A DNA stretch of 64,000 nt from Hymenobacter edaphi (GTDB lineage Bacteria; Bacteroidota; Bacteroidia; Cytophagales; Hymenobacteraceae). The stretch is from assembly GCF_003258365.1 (NCBI RefSeq), contig NZ_QHKM01000001.1:1550001-1614000 (forward strand). Reading direction: 5' to 3'. The stretch's first letter is position 1, and each line of letters begins with the position of its first letter. The position numbers and the translations under genes were made by a program. Below are positions 1-7,431 of this stretch, in pieces. Under the pieces are notes generated by a model. It did no database searches and was not told the DNA's origin. It saw only the letters and a list, made by a program, of their open reading frames with translations.

Positions 1-31
1 CGCTGCGCTCAAGTCGTGGTACCTCACCGGG

Positions 32-1189
32 TCAGCCACCCGCCAGTTCCTGCTGCGCCGCTTCGCGCTCCGTCGGGGTATTCACGTTGCGCAGCTCCTG
101 AGGCGCGGGGGCAGGCAGCAGCTCGATGTCGGAGTTGATGAGGACCTTGCGGGGGCAGGAGTAGCCCAGGGCCAGAAACTGCAGCAGCACCGGGTAGCTG
201 CGCGGCTCCCAGATGGTGATGAGCGGCTCGGGAAACGCGTTGTCGGGGCTCTGGAAGGCGGTGGCGACGCGGCCAGGGTGGCGGTGCTGCACCAGGTGCT
301 GCAGCGTAGCTTCGGTCAGGAACGGCAGGTCGCAGGCCACCACCAGCCAGGCGGCGTTGGGGTCGTGGCGGAAGGCGGTGAGCAGGCCGCTCATGGGCCC
401 CAGGTCGAGGAACTGGTCGGGCAGGGCGGTGAGGCCGGCGGGCACCTCGGGGGCCTGGTCGGGGCGGCAGCTGATGAGCACGTCCTGGCAGAGCGGGGCC
501 AGCAGGGCGGCGGCGTGCTCCTGCTGCTCCTGCTGGTGGTAGCGCAGGCGGCTTTTATCCTGCTGCATCCGCTGACTGCGGCCGCCGGTCAGCACCAGGC
601 CGCGCAGCGGGGGCTGCTGCTCGCGCAGCCACTGCTGCGTCCAGGCGGCAATAGCGGCGGTAGCGGCCAGGGGCAGCACGGGCACGGCTTTTTCGCCCAG
701 GTGCGCCTGCAGCACCGCGGGCAGCTCCGTCTGGCCTTCCGAGAGCAGCACCAGCCGCACGTCGGTCAGGCGGTCCAGCTTTTTGTCGAGCGGCTTGCGC
801 GGGTCGATGATGACGATTTGCTGCCGGGCCGGGAAGTGGTTGCCGTTGACGAGCACCAGGCTCTGCTCGTTCAGCCACTGGGGCTGGATGAACTTGTCCA
901 TCCCCCGGCGCACATCGAGGCGGCGGAAGTGAATTTTATCGGTCAGCTCGGCCGCGGCGCCGGCCTGCAGGATGGCATCGGCCCCGCCCGCGCCCCCGTC
1001 GGCCGCCTCGTCGCCGGCGGCGTGGTCGGCGTCGACGTAGGCCACGCGCAGTGCGGGCGTGAGCAGGGGCAGCAGGCGGGCCGCCAGGTCCTTGATGACG
1101 CCGCAGGGCGCGCCGAGGATGCCCAGCTCGTGGCGGCCGAATTCGCCGAGGGCGGGGCGGGCCAGGGCGGCGTGTTTCTGGTGAGTCAT
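32..1189 (-). CDS. mobA: Molybdenum cofactor guanylyltransferase-like protein with N-terminal MobB-like region
   Basis: The C-terminal half (about residues 197-385) is a MobA-type nucleotidyltransferase. It has the nucleotide-binding motif TGGRSQRMQQDK (201-212), a DLGPMSGL segment and VVACDLPF. MobA attaches GMP to molybdopterin in the cytoplasm. The first ~190 residues begin with a strand-loop-helix like a P-loop protein (GILGAPCGVIKDL) but without the GKT/S of a working Walker A, and continue with a YVDADH strand. This suggests a degenerate MobB-like domain fused to MobA. The ATG at 1189 is chosen because the upstream in-frame sequence is low-complexity and runs through an inverted repeat. 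It lies downstream of moaC on the same strand, and the cluster may continue past the left edge of the window. MobA function is well supported; the N-terminal role is inferred. Confidence 0.85.
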   Translation of the reverse strand: MTHQKHAALARPALGEFGRHELGILGAPCGVIKDLAARLLPLLTPALRVAYVDADHAAGDEAADGGAGGADAILQAGAAAELTDKIHFRRLDVRRGMDKFIQPQWLNEQSLVLVNGNHFPARQQIVIIDPRKPLDKKLDRLTDVRLVLLSEGQTELPAVLQAHLGEKAVPVLPLAATAAIAAWTQQWLREQQPPLRGLVLTGGRSQRMQQDKSRLRYHQQEQQEHAAALLAPLCQDVLISCRPDQAPEVPAGLTALPDQFLDLGPMSGLLTAFRHDPNAAWLVVACDLPFLTEATLQHLVQHRHPGRVATAFQSPDNAFPEPLITIWEPRSYPVLLQFLALGYSCPRKVLINSDIELLPAPAPQELRNVNTPTEREAAQQELAGG

Positions 1190-1203
1190 GGGGGGTCTTA
1201 AAT

Positions 1204-1352
1204 GTAGCGCGGAGCGGTGCCCGGCGCGGGCGGCGAAGACGCCAAAGGAAAATTGGGTTGGCTGCAGAACGGCGGGCATGGCGGATGCGGCCGGACGGCC
1301 CGGTTCCGCCTTGGCGCGTTCCGCGCCAGCACCGAGCACCGCTCCGCGCTAC
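1204..1352. repeat. TA-flanked inverted-repeat element between moaC and mobA
   Basis: Perfect 17-bp terminal inverted repeats occur at 1204-1220 (GTAGCGCGGAGCGGTGC) and 1336-1352, enclosing ~115 bp. Each end reads TA then GCGCGG, like the ends of the elements at 1893-2010 and 18547-18654. The right end overlaps the last bases of moaC, and the moaC stop codon TAG (1349-1351 on the minus strand) is part of the repeat. No transposase is encoded. Best read as a MITE-like element. Confidence 0.65.
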
Positions 1353-1843
1353 TCCACGTGCTGAAAGTCGCTTTTGCCGCCGGTTTTCGACAGCAGCCGC
1401 GTTTCCTGAATGACAATGTCGTGCGAGAGGGCCTTGCACATGTCATAGATGGTGAGGGCGGCCACGCTGGCGCCGGTCAGGGCTTCCATTTCCACCCCGG
1501 TTTTGCCCGTCACAGTGGCCGTGCACTCGATGACCACCGCGGCGGGCGGGGCCACGGTCACGGTCACCTGGCAGTCGTCGAGGCCCAGGGGGTGGCAGAG
1601 CGGGATGAGGTCGGCGGTTTTCTTGGCGGCCATGATGCCGGCCAGGATGGCCGTCTGGAACACCGGCCCCTTGCGGGTGGGCAGGTCGCCCTGCTGCACC
1701 AGGGCCAGGATATCGGCCCCGAGCACGACGCGGCTGCGGGCCCGGGCCACGCGGCGCGTCACGGCTTTCAGGCCGACGTCGACCATGGCCGGCTGCCCGG
1801 CGGCGTTCAGGTGGGTGAGTTTCTGGGAATCGGTATCAGGCAT
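1349..1843 (-). CDS. moaC: Cyclic pyranopterin monophosphate synthase
   Basis: MoaC converts the MoaA product (3',8-cH2GTP) to cyclic pyranopterin monophosphate in the first stage of molybdenum cofactor synthesis. The 164-residue length is normal for the family. Conserved segments are visible: VDVGLK near the N-terminus, KGPVFQTA, the LCHPL motif, TGKTGVEMEALTG, and IYDMCK followed by LLSKTGGKS. The ATG at 1843 is the natural start. It is divergent from moeA across a repeat element and upstream of the mobA-like gene on the same strand. Its stop codon lies inside an inverted-repeat element. Confidence 0.95.
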   Translation of the reverse strand: MPDTDSQKLTHLNAAGQPAMVDVGLKAVTRRVARARSRVVLGADILALVQQGDLPTRKGPVFQTAILAGIMAAKKTADLIPLCHPLGLDDCQVTVTVAPPAAVVIECTATVTGKTGVEMEALTGASVAALTIYDMCKALSHDIVIQETRLLSKTGGKSDFQHVE

Positions 1844-1892
1844 GAGTCAGGTCAGTAAAGGGGGCGTCCGCGCTGTTAGCGTCGCCAGCGTC

Positions 1893-2010
1893 GTAGCGCG
1901 AAGCCCTGCTTGGCGTATCCCGGACGGTTATCGTTGACGGGTAAACAACGATTATCGTTCAGGATACGCGAACTACAACCGAAGGTCGGCGCAGCCAAAG
2001 TTCGCGCTAC
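1893..2010. repeat. MITE-like nested inverted repeat, copy in moaC-moeA intergenic region
   Basis: The 118-bp element starts GTAGCGCGAA and ends TTCGCGCTAC. A second, inner inverted pair (GCGTATC / GATACGC) lies inside. It closely resembles the 108-bp element at 18547-18654, sharing the segments GATACGCGAACT, AGGTCG and AAAGTTCGCGCTAC. The TA at each end fits a TA target duplication. It fills most of the divergent intergenic region. Confidence 0.7.
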
Positions 2011-2069
2011 GATGCTTACGGCGCTAATAACGCCACGACTCCTACAACAGCAACGACGCCGCAGCCGGT

Positions 2070-2077
2070 TACCTTCG
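2070..2077 (+). promoter_or_regulatory. Probable -7 promoter element of moeA
   Basis: TACCTTCG is one base from the Bacteroidota -7 consensus TAnnTTTG and ends only 4 nt before the moeA ATG at 2082, so the transcript would be leaderless or nearly so. Confidence 0.45.
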
Positions 2078-2081
2078 CCGC

Positions 2082-3305
2082 ATGATTTCCGTCGAAGAAG
2101 CTACCCGCCTCGTCCGGGCCACCGCCGCGCCCCTGCCCGCCGAGCGCGTGCTGCTCACCGAAGCCCCCGGCCGCGTGCTGCGCGAAGCCGTGCACGCCGA
2201 CCGCCCCTTTCCGCCCTTCGACCGGGTCACGATGGACGGTATTGCCCTGCGCTTCGCCGCCGTGGCCACCGGGCAGCGGCAGTTTATAATCGAACAGACG
2301 CAGTTTGCCGGCCAGCCCCCTACCCCGCTCCGCGACGCTACGGCCGCCATCGAAATCATGACCGGGGCGGTGCTGCCGCCCGGCACCGATGCGGTGGTGC
2401 GCTACGAAGACCTGCTGATCGAGCAGCAGCCCGACGGCCGCCGCGTAGCCACGCTGCAGGTGCCGCCGCCCGCCGCGGGCCACAACGTGCACCGCCGGGG
2501 CTCCGACCACCCGGCGGAGGCGCTGCTGCTGCCCGCCGGCACCGTGCTCGGGCCGGCCGAAATTGCCGTGGCGGCCACCGTGGGCGCCACGACCTTAAGC
2601 GTGGCGCGGCGCCCCCGCGTGGCCGTGGTGAGCACCGGCGACGAGCTGGTGGACATCAGCGAGGTGCCCGCCGCGCACCAGATTCGCCGCTCCAATGCCT
2701 ACATGCTGCTGGCGGCCGTGCAGCAGGCCGGGGCCGCGGGCAGCCTCTTCCACTTCGACGACGACCCGGCCGCGCTGGCCGCCGGCCTGCCCCCGCTGAT
2801 GCGGGAGTACGACGTGGTGCTGCTCAGCGGGGGCGTGTCGATGGGCAAGGCCGACTACCTGCCCCAGGCCCTGCGCGGGGCCGGGGCCGAGCAGCTGTTT
2901 CACCAGGTGCAGCAGCGGCCGGGCAAGCCGTTCTGGTTTGGCCGTCACCCCGCCGGCGCGGTGGTTTTCGCCCTGCCCGGCAACCCCGTCTCGACGTTCA
3001 TCAACTACTACCGCTACGCCGCGCCCTGGCTGCGAGCCGTGCAGCTGCCCGCGCCGCAGTTTGCCGCGCCGGAGCCCGCCGTGCTGGCCGCCGACGTCAC
3101 GTTTAAGCCGAATCTGACGCACTTTCTGCTGGTGAGCCTGCGGCGCAGCCCCGACGGCCGCCTGCTGGCCCGCCCCGAGCGCGCCCACGGTTCCGGCGAC
3201 CTGGCCAGCCTGCTGCCCTCCGACGGATTTGTGGAGCTGCCCGCCGAACGGCAGGCGTTTCAAGCCGGCGAGGTGCTGCCGGTTTGGCGGTTCCGGGGGC
3301 AGTAG
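2082..3305 (+). CDS. moeA: Molybdopterin molybdotransferase
   Basis: MoeA inserts molybdate into adenylylated molybdopterin, the last general step of cofactor synthesis. The 407 residues match the family length. Visible motifs are FDRVTMDGIA (46-55), TGAVLPPGTDAVVRYED (94-110), NVHRRGSD, the MoeA signature STGDELVD (184-191), SGGVSMGKADYL (249-260) and PGNPVSTF (299-306). The ATG at 2082 directly precedes the conserved N-terminal helix. It is transcribed divergently from moaC and is followed by a palindromic array. Confidence 0.95.
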   Translation: MISVEEATRLVRATAAPLPAERVLLTEAPGRVLREAVHADRPFPPFDRVTMDGIALRFAAVATGQRQFIIEQTQFAGQPPTPLRDATAAIEIMTGAVLPPGTDAVVRYEDLLIEQQPDGRRVATLQVPPPAAGHNVHRRGSDHPAEALLLPAGTVLGPAEIAVAATVGATTLSVARRPRVAVVSTGDELVDISEVPAAHQIRRSNAYMLLAAVQQAGAAGSLFHFDDDPAALAAGLPPLMREYDVVLLSGGVSMGKADYLPQALRGAGAEQLFHQVQQRPGKPFWFGRHPAGAVVFALPGNPVSTFINYYRYAAPWLRAVQLPAPQFAAPEPAVLAADVTFKPNLTHFLLVSLRRSPDGRLLARPERAHGSGDLASLLPSDGFVELPAERQAFQAGEVLPVWRFRGQ

Positions 3306-3328
3306 CAGCAACCGGTCCTGCTGAGTTG

Positions 3329-3533
3329 GGCCGGTCTTTCCGAATTTCGGAAAGAGAGAAAAAACGTTTTGGCGGCCGTTCCAGATTCTGGAATGAGCGA
3401 AAAGTTGTTTCGGAGGTCATTCCGCAATGCGGAATGGGCAAAAAGTTGTTTCGGAGGCCGGTCCGGATTTCGGAATGACCAAAAAAACGTTTCGGCGGCC
3501 ATTCTGAAATGCAGAATGGCCGCCGAAACACTC
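3329..3533. repeat. Five-unit tandem array of palindromes with exact 41-bp period
   Basis: Five palindromes are centred at 3345, 3386, 3427, 3468 and 3509, each exactly 41 bp apart. They are TCTTTCCGAATTTCGGAAAGA, TTCCAGATTCTGGAA, ATTCCGCAATGCGGAAT, TCCGGATTTCGGA and ATTCTGAAATGCAGAAT (the first given as two 10-bp arms around 3345). The connecting stretch is conserved (A-rich, then GTTT, then CGGnGGCC). The last unit closes as a larger hairpin with 18-bp arms (3489-3506 and 3512-3529). 41 is not a multiple of three and no gene runs through it. Function unknown. Confidence 0.8.
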
Positions 3534-3705
3534 CAGCTGTTTGGGAAGTCAGCCTATTGGACGTTATCTATCATCCCTATCACGCTCGAACCACCTGTGC
3601 GGACGGGACAAGGTCCTTCGCGTTGCGGACGCCAGATAAAGGATAACAGATGCTTGCTTGGTGGTTCATTGTACCGGAGCGGAGCTTCTGCGGCAGTTCC
3701 GGCCT
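3534..3705. other. Intergenic remainder with no recognised feature
   Basis: Between the palindromic array and the end of the dioxygenase gene I see no open frame with coding character, no RNA gene and no clear terminator. Confidence 0.5.
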
Positions 3706-4596
3706 CTACCCAATGGCCACCGTGCGCATGCTCAGCCCGCCGAAGCTGACTTCCTCAAAGGCGTGGCTGATGGGCTCGTCCCGGTCGGCCAGGGCCAGGG
3801 AGTAGAGCAGCGGCCAGTAGTGGTCGGGGGTGGGCACGGCGAGCGGGCCGCTGGCGCCGGCCTGCTGCACGTCCAGCAGGGCCCGGAAGTCGCGCTGGTC
3901 GATGCGCGTTTTCACCCACTCGTCGAATTCCACGGCCCAGTCGTAGGCCGAGGCGTCGCCGGCCATCAGCTTCTGCATGCTCAGGCGCAGGTTGTGCACC
4001 ACGTTGCCCGAGCCGATGATGAGCACGCCGCGGCGGCGCAGCTCCTGCAGCTGGGCGGCCAGGGCGAAGTGCTGGGCGGGCGTTTTCTGCACGTCGAGGC
4101 TGAGCTGGAACACGGGCACGTCGGCGGCGGGAAAGAGGTGGTGCAGCACCGTCCAGGTGCCGTGGTCGAGGCCCCACTCGTCGGAGCCGTGCAGGTCGGG
4201 CACCAGGGCCAGGGCCTGCCGGGCGTACTCCGGCGCGCCGGGCGCGGGGTACTGCATGGCGAACAGCTCCTGCGGAAAGCCGCCGAAGTCGTGGATGGTT
4301 TCGGGCCGCTCGTTCAGCGTCACGAAGGAGCCGCGCGTGAGCCAGTGCGCCGACACCACCAGGATGGCGTTGGGCTTCTGGCGCTGGCGCACCTCCTCGC
4401 CCATTTTCCTCAGGGCGCGGGTGAATTTATTGTCTTCCAGCGCGTTCATCGGCGAGCCGTGCCCGATGAAGAGCACCGGCATTTTGGCGCTGGTCTGGAA
4501 GGCGGAGGATACGTTGTGCAGGTCTTGCAGATTCATGGCAGCAACGGAGGCGAAGGGCAGCAGGGCCAGGGTTTTGAGGAAGGCTAGGCGGTCCAT
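3706..4596 (-). CDS. ygiD: Extradiol ring-cleavage dioxygenase, 4,5-DOPA dioxygenase family
   Basis: This belongs to the LigB-like/DODA family of metal-dependent extradiol dioxygenases, represented by E. coli YgiD. Of the 296 residues, HGSPMNAL (46-53), SAHW (82-85), DFGGFPQELF (103-112), the DHGTWTVL segment and a GSGNVVHN motif carry the expected metal-ligand histidines and substrate-pocket residues. The first ~20 residues form a hydrophobic segment (FLKTLALLPFASVAA) preceded by basic residues, which looks like an export or anchor signal. The natural substrate in this organism is unknown. A consensus -7 box lies 24 nt upstream. It is divergent from a small exported protein gene. Confidence 0.88.
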   Translation of the reverse strand: MDRLAFLKTLALLPFASVAAMNLQDLHNVSSAFQTSAKMPVLFIGHGSPMNALEDNKFTRALRKMGEEVRQRQKPNAILVVSAHWLTRGSFVTLNERPETIHDFGGFPQELFAMQYPAPGAPEYARQALALVPDLHGSDEWGLDHGTWTVLHHLFPAADVPVFQLSLDVQKTPAQHFALAAQLQELRRRGVLIIGSGNVVHNLRLSMQKLMAGDASAYDWAVEFDEWVKTRIDQRDFRALLDVQQAGASGPLAVPTPDHYWPLLYSLALADRDEPISHAFEEVSFGGLSMRTVAIG

Positions 4597-4620
4597 CGGG
4601 GCCTCCGGTTAAGTACAGGG

Positions 4621-4628
4621 CAAAGGTA
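4621..4628 (-). promoter_or_regulatory. -7 promoter element of the dioxygenase gene
   Basis: On the minus strand this reads TACCTTTG, an exact match to the Bacteroidota -7 consensus TAnnTTTG, 24 nt before the ATG at 4596. Confidence 0.6.
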
Positions 4629-4790
4629 CCGCCGCGGGCCGGGGCCGGGCATTGATGTATGGTAAGAAATGGGGACCCGACCGGACGCAACCAAGGCCGG
4701 GCGGCGGCGGTCGGCAGAGGAAATCGGGCCGTTCGCACAGGCCGGGCCGCCCGTGGGCAAATAAGCCGGGCCGGGGGCCGGCGGCCGGCG

Positions 4791-4798
4791 TAGGTTTG
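4791..4798 (+). promoter_or_regulatory. -7 promoter element of the small carboxypeptidase-regulatory-domain gene
   Basis: TAGGTTTG matches TAnnTTTG and lies 74 nt upstream of the ATG at 4873, giving a short untranslated leader. Confidence 0.45.
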
Positions 4799-4872
4799 CC
4801 TCAGATCCAACGCTCAAGCCGGGTTGCCGCCCGCTGGCCCAGGTCTTCACTGCTAACCCACACCTACCCACC

Positions 4873-5328
4873 ATGCGCCACTTCCACACCTTCTTCGCCG
4901 CGCTGCTCTTCACCGTTGCTTCGTTTGCCTCGGCCTCGGCCGCCACCGGGGTACCGGCCCGCCGCGCCGGCACGGTGAAGCCCGCCGCCAAGGGCGCCGC
5001 CCGGCCCGCCGCCGCCGCCCCCACGCGCATCAAAACCCAGCTGGTGGCCCCCAGCACCGACGTTCTGCACGCCCACTTCCCCGTGCGTGTGGCCGGCACC
5101 ATCACCGCCCCCGACGGCCAGCCGCTGCCCGGCGCCACCGTCTGGAAAACCAACACCCGCGAAATCCTGGCCGTGACCAACTCGCAGGGCGAGTTTACCC
5201 TCACCCTGCCCACCAACGCCCGCCTGACGCTGACCTGCGGCTACGCCGGCTTCGAGGACCAGTTGCTGCTGCTGAGCCAGCCCGAGCGCACCAACCTGTT
5301 CGTCATCAGCCTGGAGCACCAGAAGTAA
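4873..5328 (+). CDS. Small exported protein with carboxypeptidase-like regulatory domain
   Basis: The 151-residue protein starts with a signal peptide (RHFHTFFAALLFTVASFASASA). An Ala/Pro/Arg-rich linker follows, and then a single CarboxypepD_reg-like beta-sandwich (about residues 76-145) with the typical VAGTITAPDGQPLPGATV and SQGEFTLTLP segments. This domain is common at the N-terminus of TonB receptors, but here it stands alone, so the protein is probably periplasmic or surface-exposed. No enzymatic role can be assigned. A very stable hairpin follows the gene. Confidence 0.8.
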   Translation: MRHFHTFFAALLFTVASFASASAATGVPARRAGTVKPAAKGAARPAAAAPTRIKTQLVAPSTDVLHAHFPVRVAGTITAPDGQPLPGATVWKTNTREILAVTNSQGEFTLTLPTNARLTLTCGYAGFEDQLLLLSQPERTNLFVISLEHQK

Positions 5329-5349
5329 TTTCTACGCCACATTCTGGCC

Positions 5350-5401
5350 CCGCTCGGCCCCCAGCGGCGCTGCTCCGGCAGCGCCGCTGGGGGCCGAGCG
5401 G
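5350..5401 (+). terminator. Long perfect hairpin after the small exported protein
   Basis: Perfect 24-bp arms (5350-5373 and 5378-5401) around a TCCG tetraloop. No T-tract follows, so it could be a terminator or an mRNA-stabilising stem. Confidence 0.55.
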
Positions 5402-5515
5402 CGTTGGGCGGGGTGCGTTGGGCGGGTTTGTTTGATATCTTCCGCGGCCCGCCGCGGCCGCGCGGGCGTTGTTGCCCGACACCCGGGCGCCCTTCCGCCC
5501 AATCCGCCCTTGCCC

Positions 5516-6901
5516 GTGAGCTACCGGCACACCATCCGCCAGCGCGTCTACGCCTTTGCAGACCTGAAAACCCTGCTGGCCCGGGCCTCGCCCCGGCGCT
5601 CCGGCGACGAGCTGGCCGGCCTGGCCGCGGGCACCTACGAGGAGCGCGTGGCCGCCCAGTACGCCCTGGCCGACGTGCCGCTGCGCCGGTTTCTGCAGGA
5701 GGCCCTGGTGCCCTACGAGCAGGACGAAGTCACCCGCCTGATCATCGACTCGCACGACGCGGCGGCCTTCGCCCCGGTGGCGCACTTCACCGTGGGCCAG
5801 CTGCGCGACTGGCTGCTCTCGGATGCGGCCGACCCGGCGGCCCTGCGGGCCCTGGCCCCCGGCCTGACGCCCGAAATGGTGGCGGCCGTGTCCAAGCTCC
5901 TGCGCAACCAGGAGCTGATCAGCGTGGCCCGCAAGTGCGTGGTCGTCACCCGCTTTCGGAACACGCTGGGGCTGCCGGGCCGCCTGAGCACCCGCCTGCA
6001 GCCCAACCACCCCACCGACGACGCCCGCGGCATTGCCGCCAGCCTGGTCGACGGGCTGCTCTACGGCAGCGGCGACGCGGTGCTCGGCATCAACCCCGCC
6101 ACCGACTCGCCCGCCGCCGCCGCCGCGCTGCTGCGCCTGCTCGACGAGGTACGCGCGCAGTTTCAGATTCCGACCCAGACCTGCGTGCTCGGCCACGTCA
6201 CGACCACGCTGGAGCTGATCCGCCGCGGTGCTCCCGTCGACCTTACCTTCCAGAGCATTGCCGGCACCGAGGCGGCCAACCGCAGCTTCGGCGTGAGCCT
6301 GCGCCTGCTGCAGGAAGCCCACGAAGCCACCCTCGGCCTGGGCCGCGGCACGCTGGGCGACAACGTGATGTACTTCGAAACCGGCCAGGGCAGCGCCCTT
6401 TCGGCCCGGGCCCACCACGGCCTCGACCAACAAACCTGCGAGGCCCGCGCCTACGCCGTGGCCCGGCGCTTCCGCCCGCTGCTGGTCAATTCCGTCGTCG
6501 GCTTCATCGGCCCCGAGTACCTGTACGACGGCAAGCAGATCATCCGGGCGGCGCTGGAGGACCATTGCTGCGGCAAGCTGCTGGGTTTGCCCATGGGCGT
6601 GGACGCGTGCTACACCAACCACGCCGAGGCCGACGAGGACGACATGGACGCGCTGCTCACCTTGCTCGGGGTGGCCGGCTGCACCTACATCATGGGCGTG
6701 CCCGGCGCCGACGACATCATGCTCGGCTACCAGTCCAGCTCCTTCCACGACGCGCTGTATTTGCGCCGGGTGCTGGGCCTGCGCCCGGCGCCCGAGTTCG
6801 AGGCCTGGCTGCAGCAGCAGGGCCTGTTCGACGCGGCGGGCCGGCAGCTGCCGGCCCCCGCCACGCACCGGCTGCTGGGGGCCGCCCCGCCGCCCGCGTA
6901 G
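5516..6901 (+). CDS. eutB: Ethanolamine ammonia-lyase large subunit
   Basis: EutB is the catalytic TIM-barrel subunit of the adenosylcobalamin-dependent lyase that splits ethanolamine into acetaldehyde and ammonia. The 461 residues align along their whole length with enterobacterial EutB by eye. Visible matches are SGDELAGLAAGTYEERVAA, SARLQPN-like RLQPNHPTDD, GSGDAVLGINPATD, CVLGHVTTTLELIRRGAP, YFETGQGSALSA, SVVGFIGPEYLYDGKQIIRA, YTNHAEAD and GVPGADDIMLGYQ. A GTG at 5516 is the best start, because residues just after it (YRHTIRQRVYAFADLKTLLA) match the family N-terminus and no ATG is nearby. First gene of an operon with a cupin gene and eutC. No microcompartment genes are present. Confidence 0.93.
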   Translation: MSYRHTIRQRVYAFADLKTLLARASPRRSGDELAGLAAGTYEERVAAQYALADVPLRRFLQEALVPYEQDEVTRLIIDSHDAAAFAPVAHFTVGQLRDWLLSDAADPAALRALAPGLTPEMVAAVSKLLRNQELISVARKCVVVTRFRNTLGLPGRLSTRLQPNHPTDDARGIAASLVDGLLYGSGDAVLGINPATDSPAAAAALLRLLDEVRAQFQIPTQTCVLGHVTTTLELIRRGAPVDLTFQSIAGTEAANRSFGVSLRLLQEAHEATLGLGRGTLGDNVMYFETGQGSALSARAHHGLDQQTCEARAYAVARRFRPLLVNSVVGFIGPEYLYDGKQIIRAALEDHCCGKLLGLPMGVDACYTNHAEADEDDMDALLTLLGVAGCTYIMGVPGADDIMLGYQSSSFHDALYLRRVLGLRPAPEFEAWLQQQGLFDAAGRQLPAPATHRLLGAAPPPA

Positions 6902-6908
6902 CCCGGCC

Positions 6909-6916
6909 GTATCTTC
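6909..6916 (+). promoter_or_regulatory. Possible internal -7 element before the cupin gene
   Basis: TATCTTCC, two bases from TAnnTTTG, in the 46-bp gap between eutB and the cupin gene. It could give the cupin and eutC a second promoter. Weak evidence. Confidence 0.25.
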
Positions 6917-6947
6917 CCCGCTTCCTTCAGCTCCGCCTTTTTCTCCC

Positions 6948-7430
6948 ATGACTGCCCAGGACATCATCCGCCACCTCCAGCTGCTGCCCCACCCGGAGGG
7001 CGGCTACTACCGCGAAACGTACCGCGCGGCGCAGGCCCTCTCGACCGACGCGGGCCACCGCCGCAGCGTGAGCACGGCCATTTATTACCTGCTCGAAAAC
7101 CAGGACAAATCCCACTTCCACCGCATCCAGTCCGACGAGCTGTGGTTTTTCCACCAGGGCCAGGCGCTGGAAATCGTCGTATTGAGCGACGGCCAGGCCC
7201 GCAGCATCGTCCTGGGCCCGGATTTCGCGGCCGGCGAAGTGCCCCAGGCCGTGGTGCCGGCCGGCGCCTGGTTTGGGGCCCGCCTCCAGGAGGGTGCGGG
7301 CTTCGCCCTGGTCAGCTGCACCGTGGCGCCGGGCTTCGATTTTGCCGATTTCGAGCTGGCCCAACGGGCGGAGCTGACGGCGGAATTCCCGCAGCTGCGG
7401 GAGCTGATTGCGCAGTTTACAATGGCCTGA
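6948..7430 (+). CDS. Cupin-fold protein of the DUF985 (Cupin_5) family
   Basis: The 160-residue protein has the family signature LPHPEGGYYRETYRA near the N-terminus, then SAIYYLL-like STAIYYLLE, SHFHRIQSDELWFFHQG with its histidine and glutamate candidates for metal binding, and GAWFGARL and SCTVAPGFDFADFEL. The biochemical function of DUF985 is not established. It lies between eutB (46-bp gap) and eutC (one base between its stop and the eutC ATG), so it is almost certainly co-translated with eutC. EutQ, a classical ethanolamine-pathway protein, is also a cupin but of a different family. A link to ethanolamine breakdown is inferred only from position. Confidence 0.88.
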   Translation: MTAQDIIRHLQLLPHPEGGYYRETYRAAQALSTDAGHRRSVSTAIYYLLENQDKSHFHRIQSDELWFFHQGQALEIVVLSDGQARSIVLGPDFAAGEVPQAVVPAGAWFGARLQEGAGFALVSCTVAPGFDFADFELAQRAELTAEFPQLRELIAQFTMA

Positions 7431-7431
7431 C

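Noticed and set aside
1-31. Possible gene end at the left edge
   Set aside because: Only 31 bases precede the mobA-like stop, too little to interpret.
1910-3106. 398-codon Arg-rich open frame overlapping moeA
   Set aside because: Out of frame with moeA, starts inside a repeat and has extreme Arg/Ala/Pro composition; a shadow frame.
3329-3533. CRISPR-like array
   Set aside because: The unit is 41 bp with ~20-bp conserved linkers. The variable parts are palindromes rather than spacers, and there is no cas gene.
5329-5515. Cobalamin riboswitch upstream of eutB
   Set aside because: No B12-box or pseudoknot-like segment; only a strong hairpin and a -7-like box.
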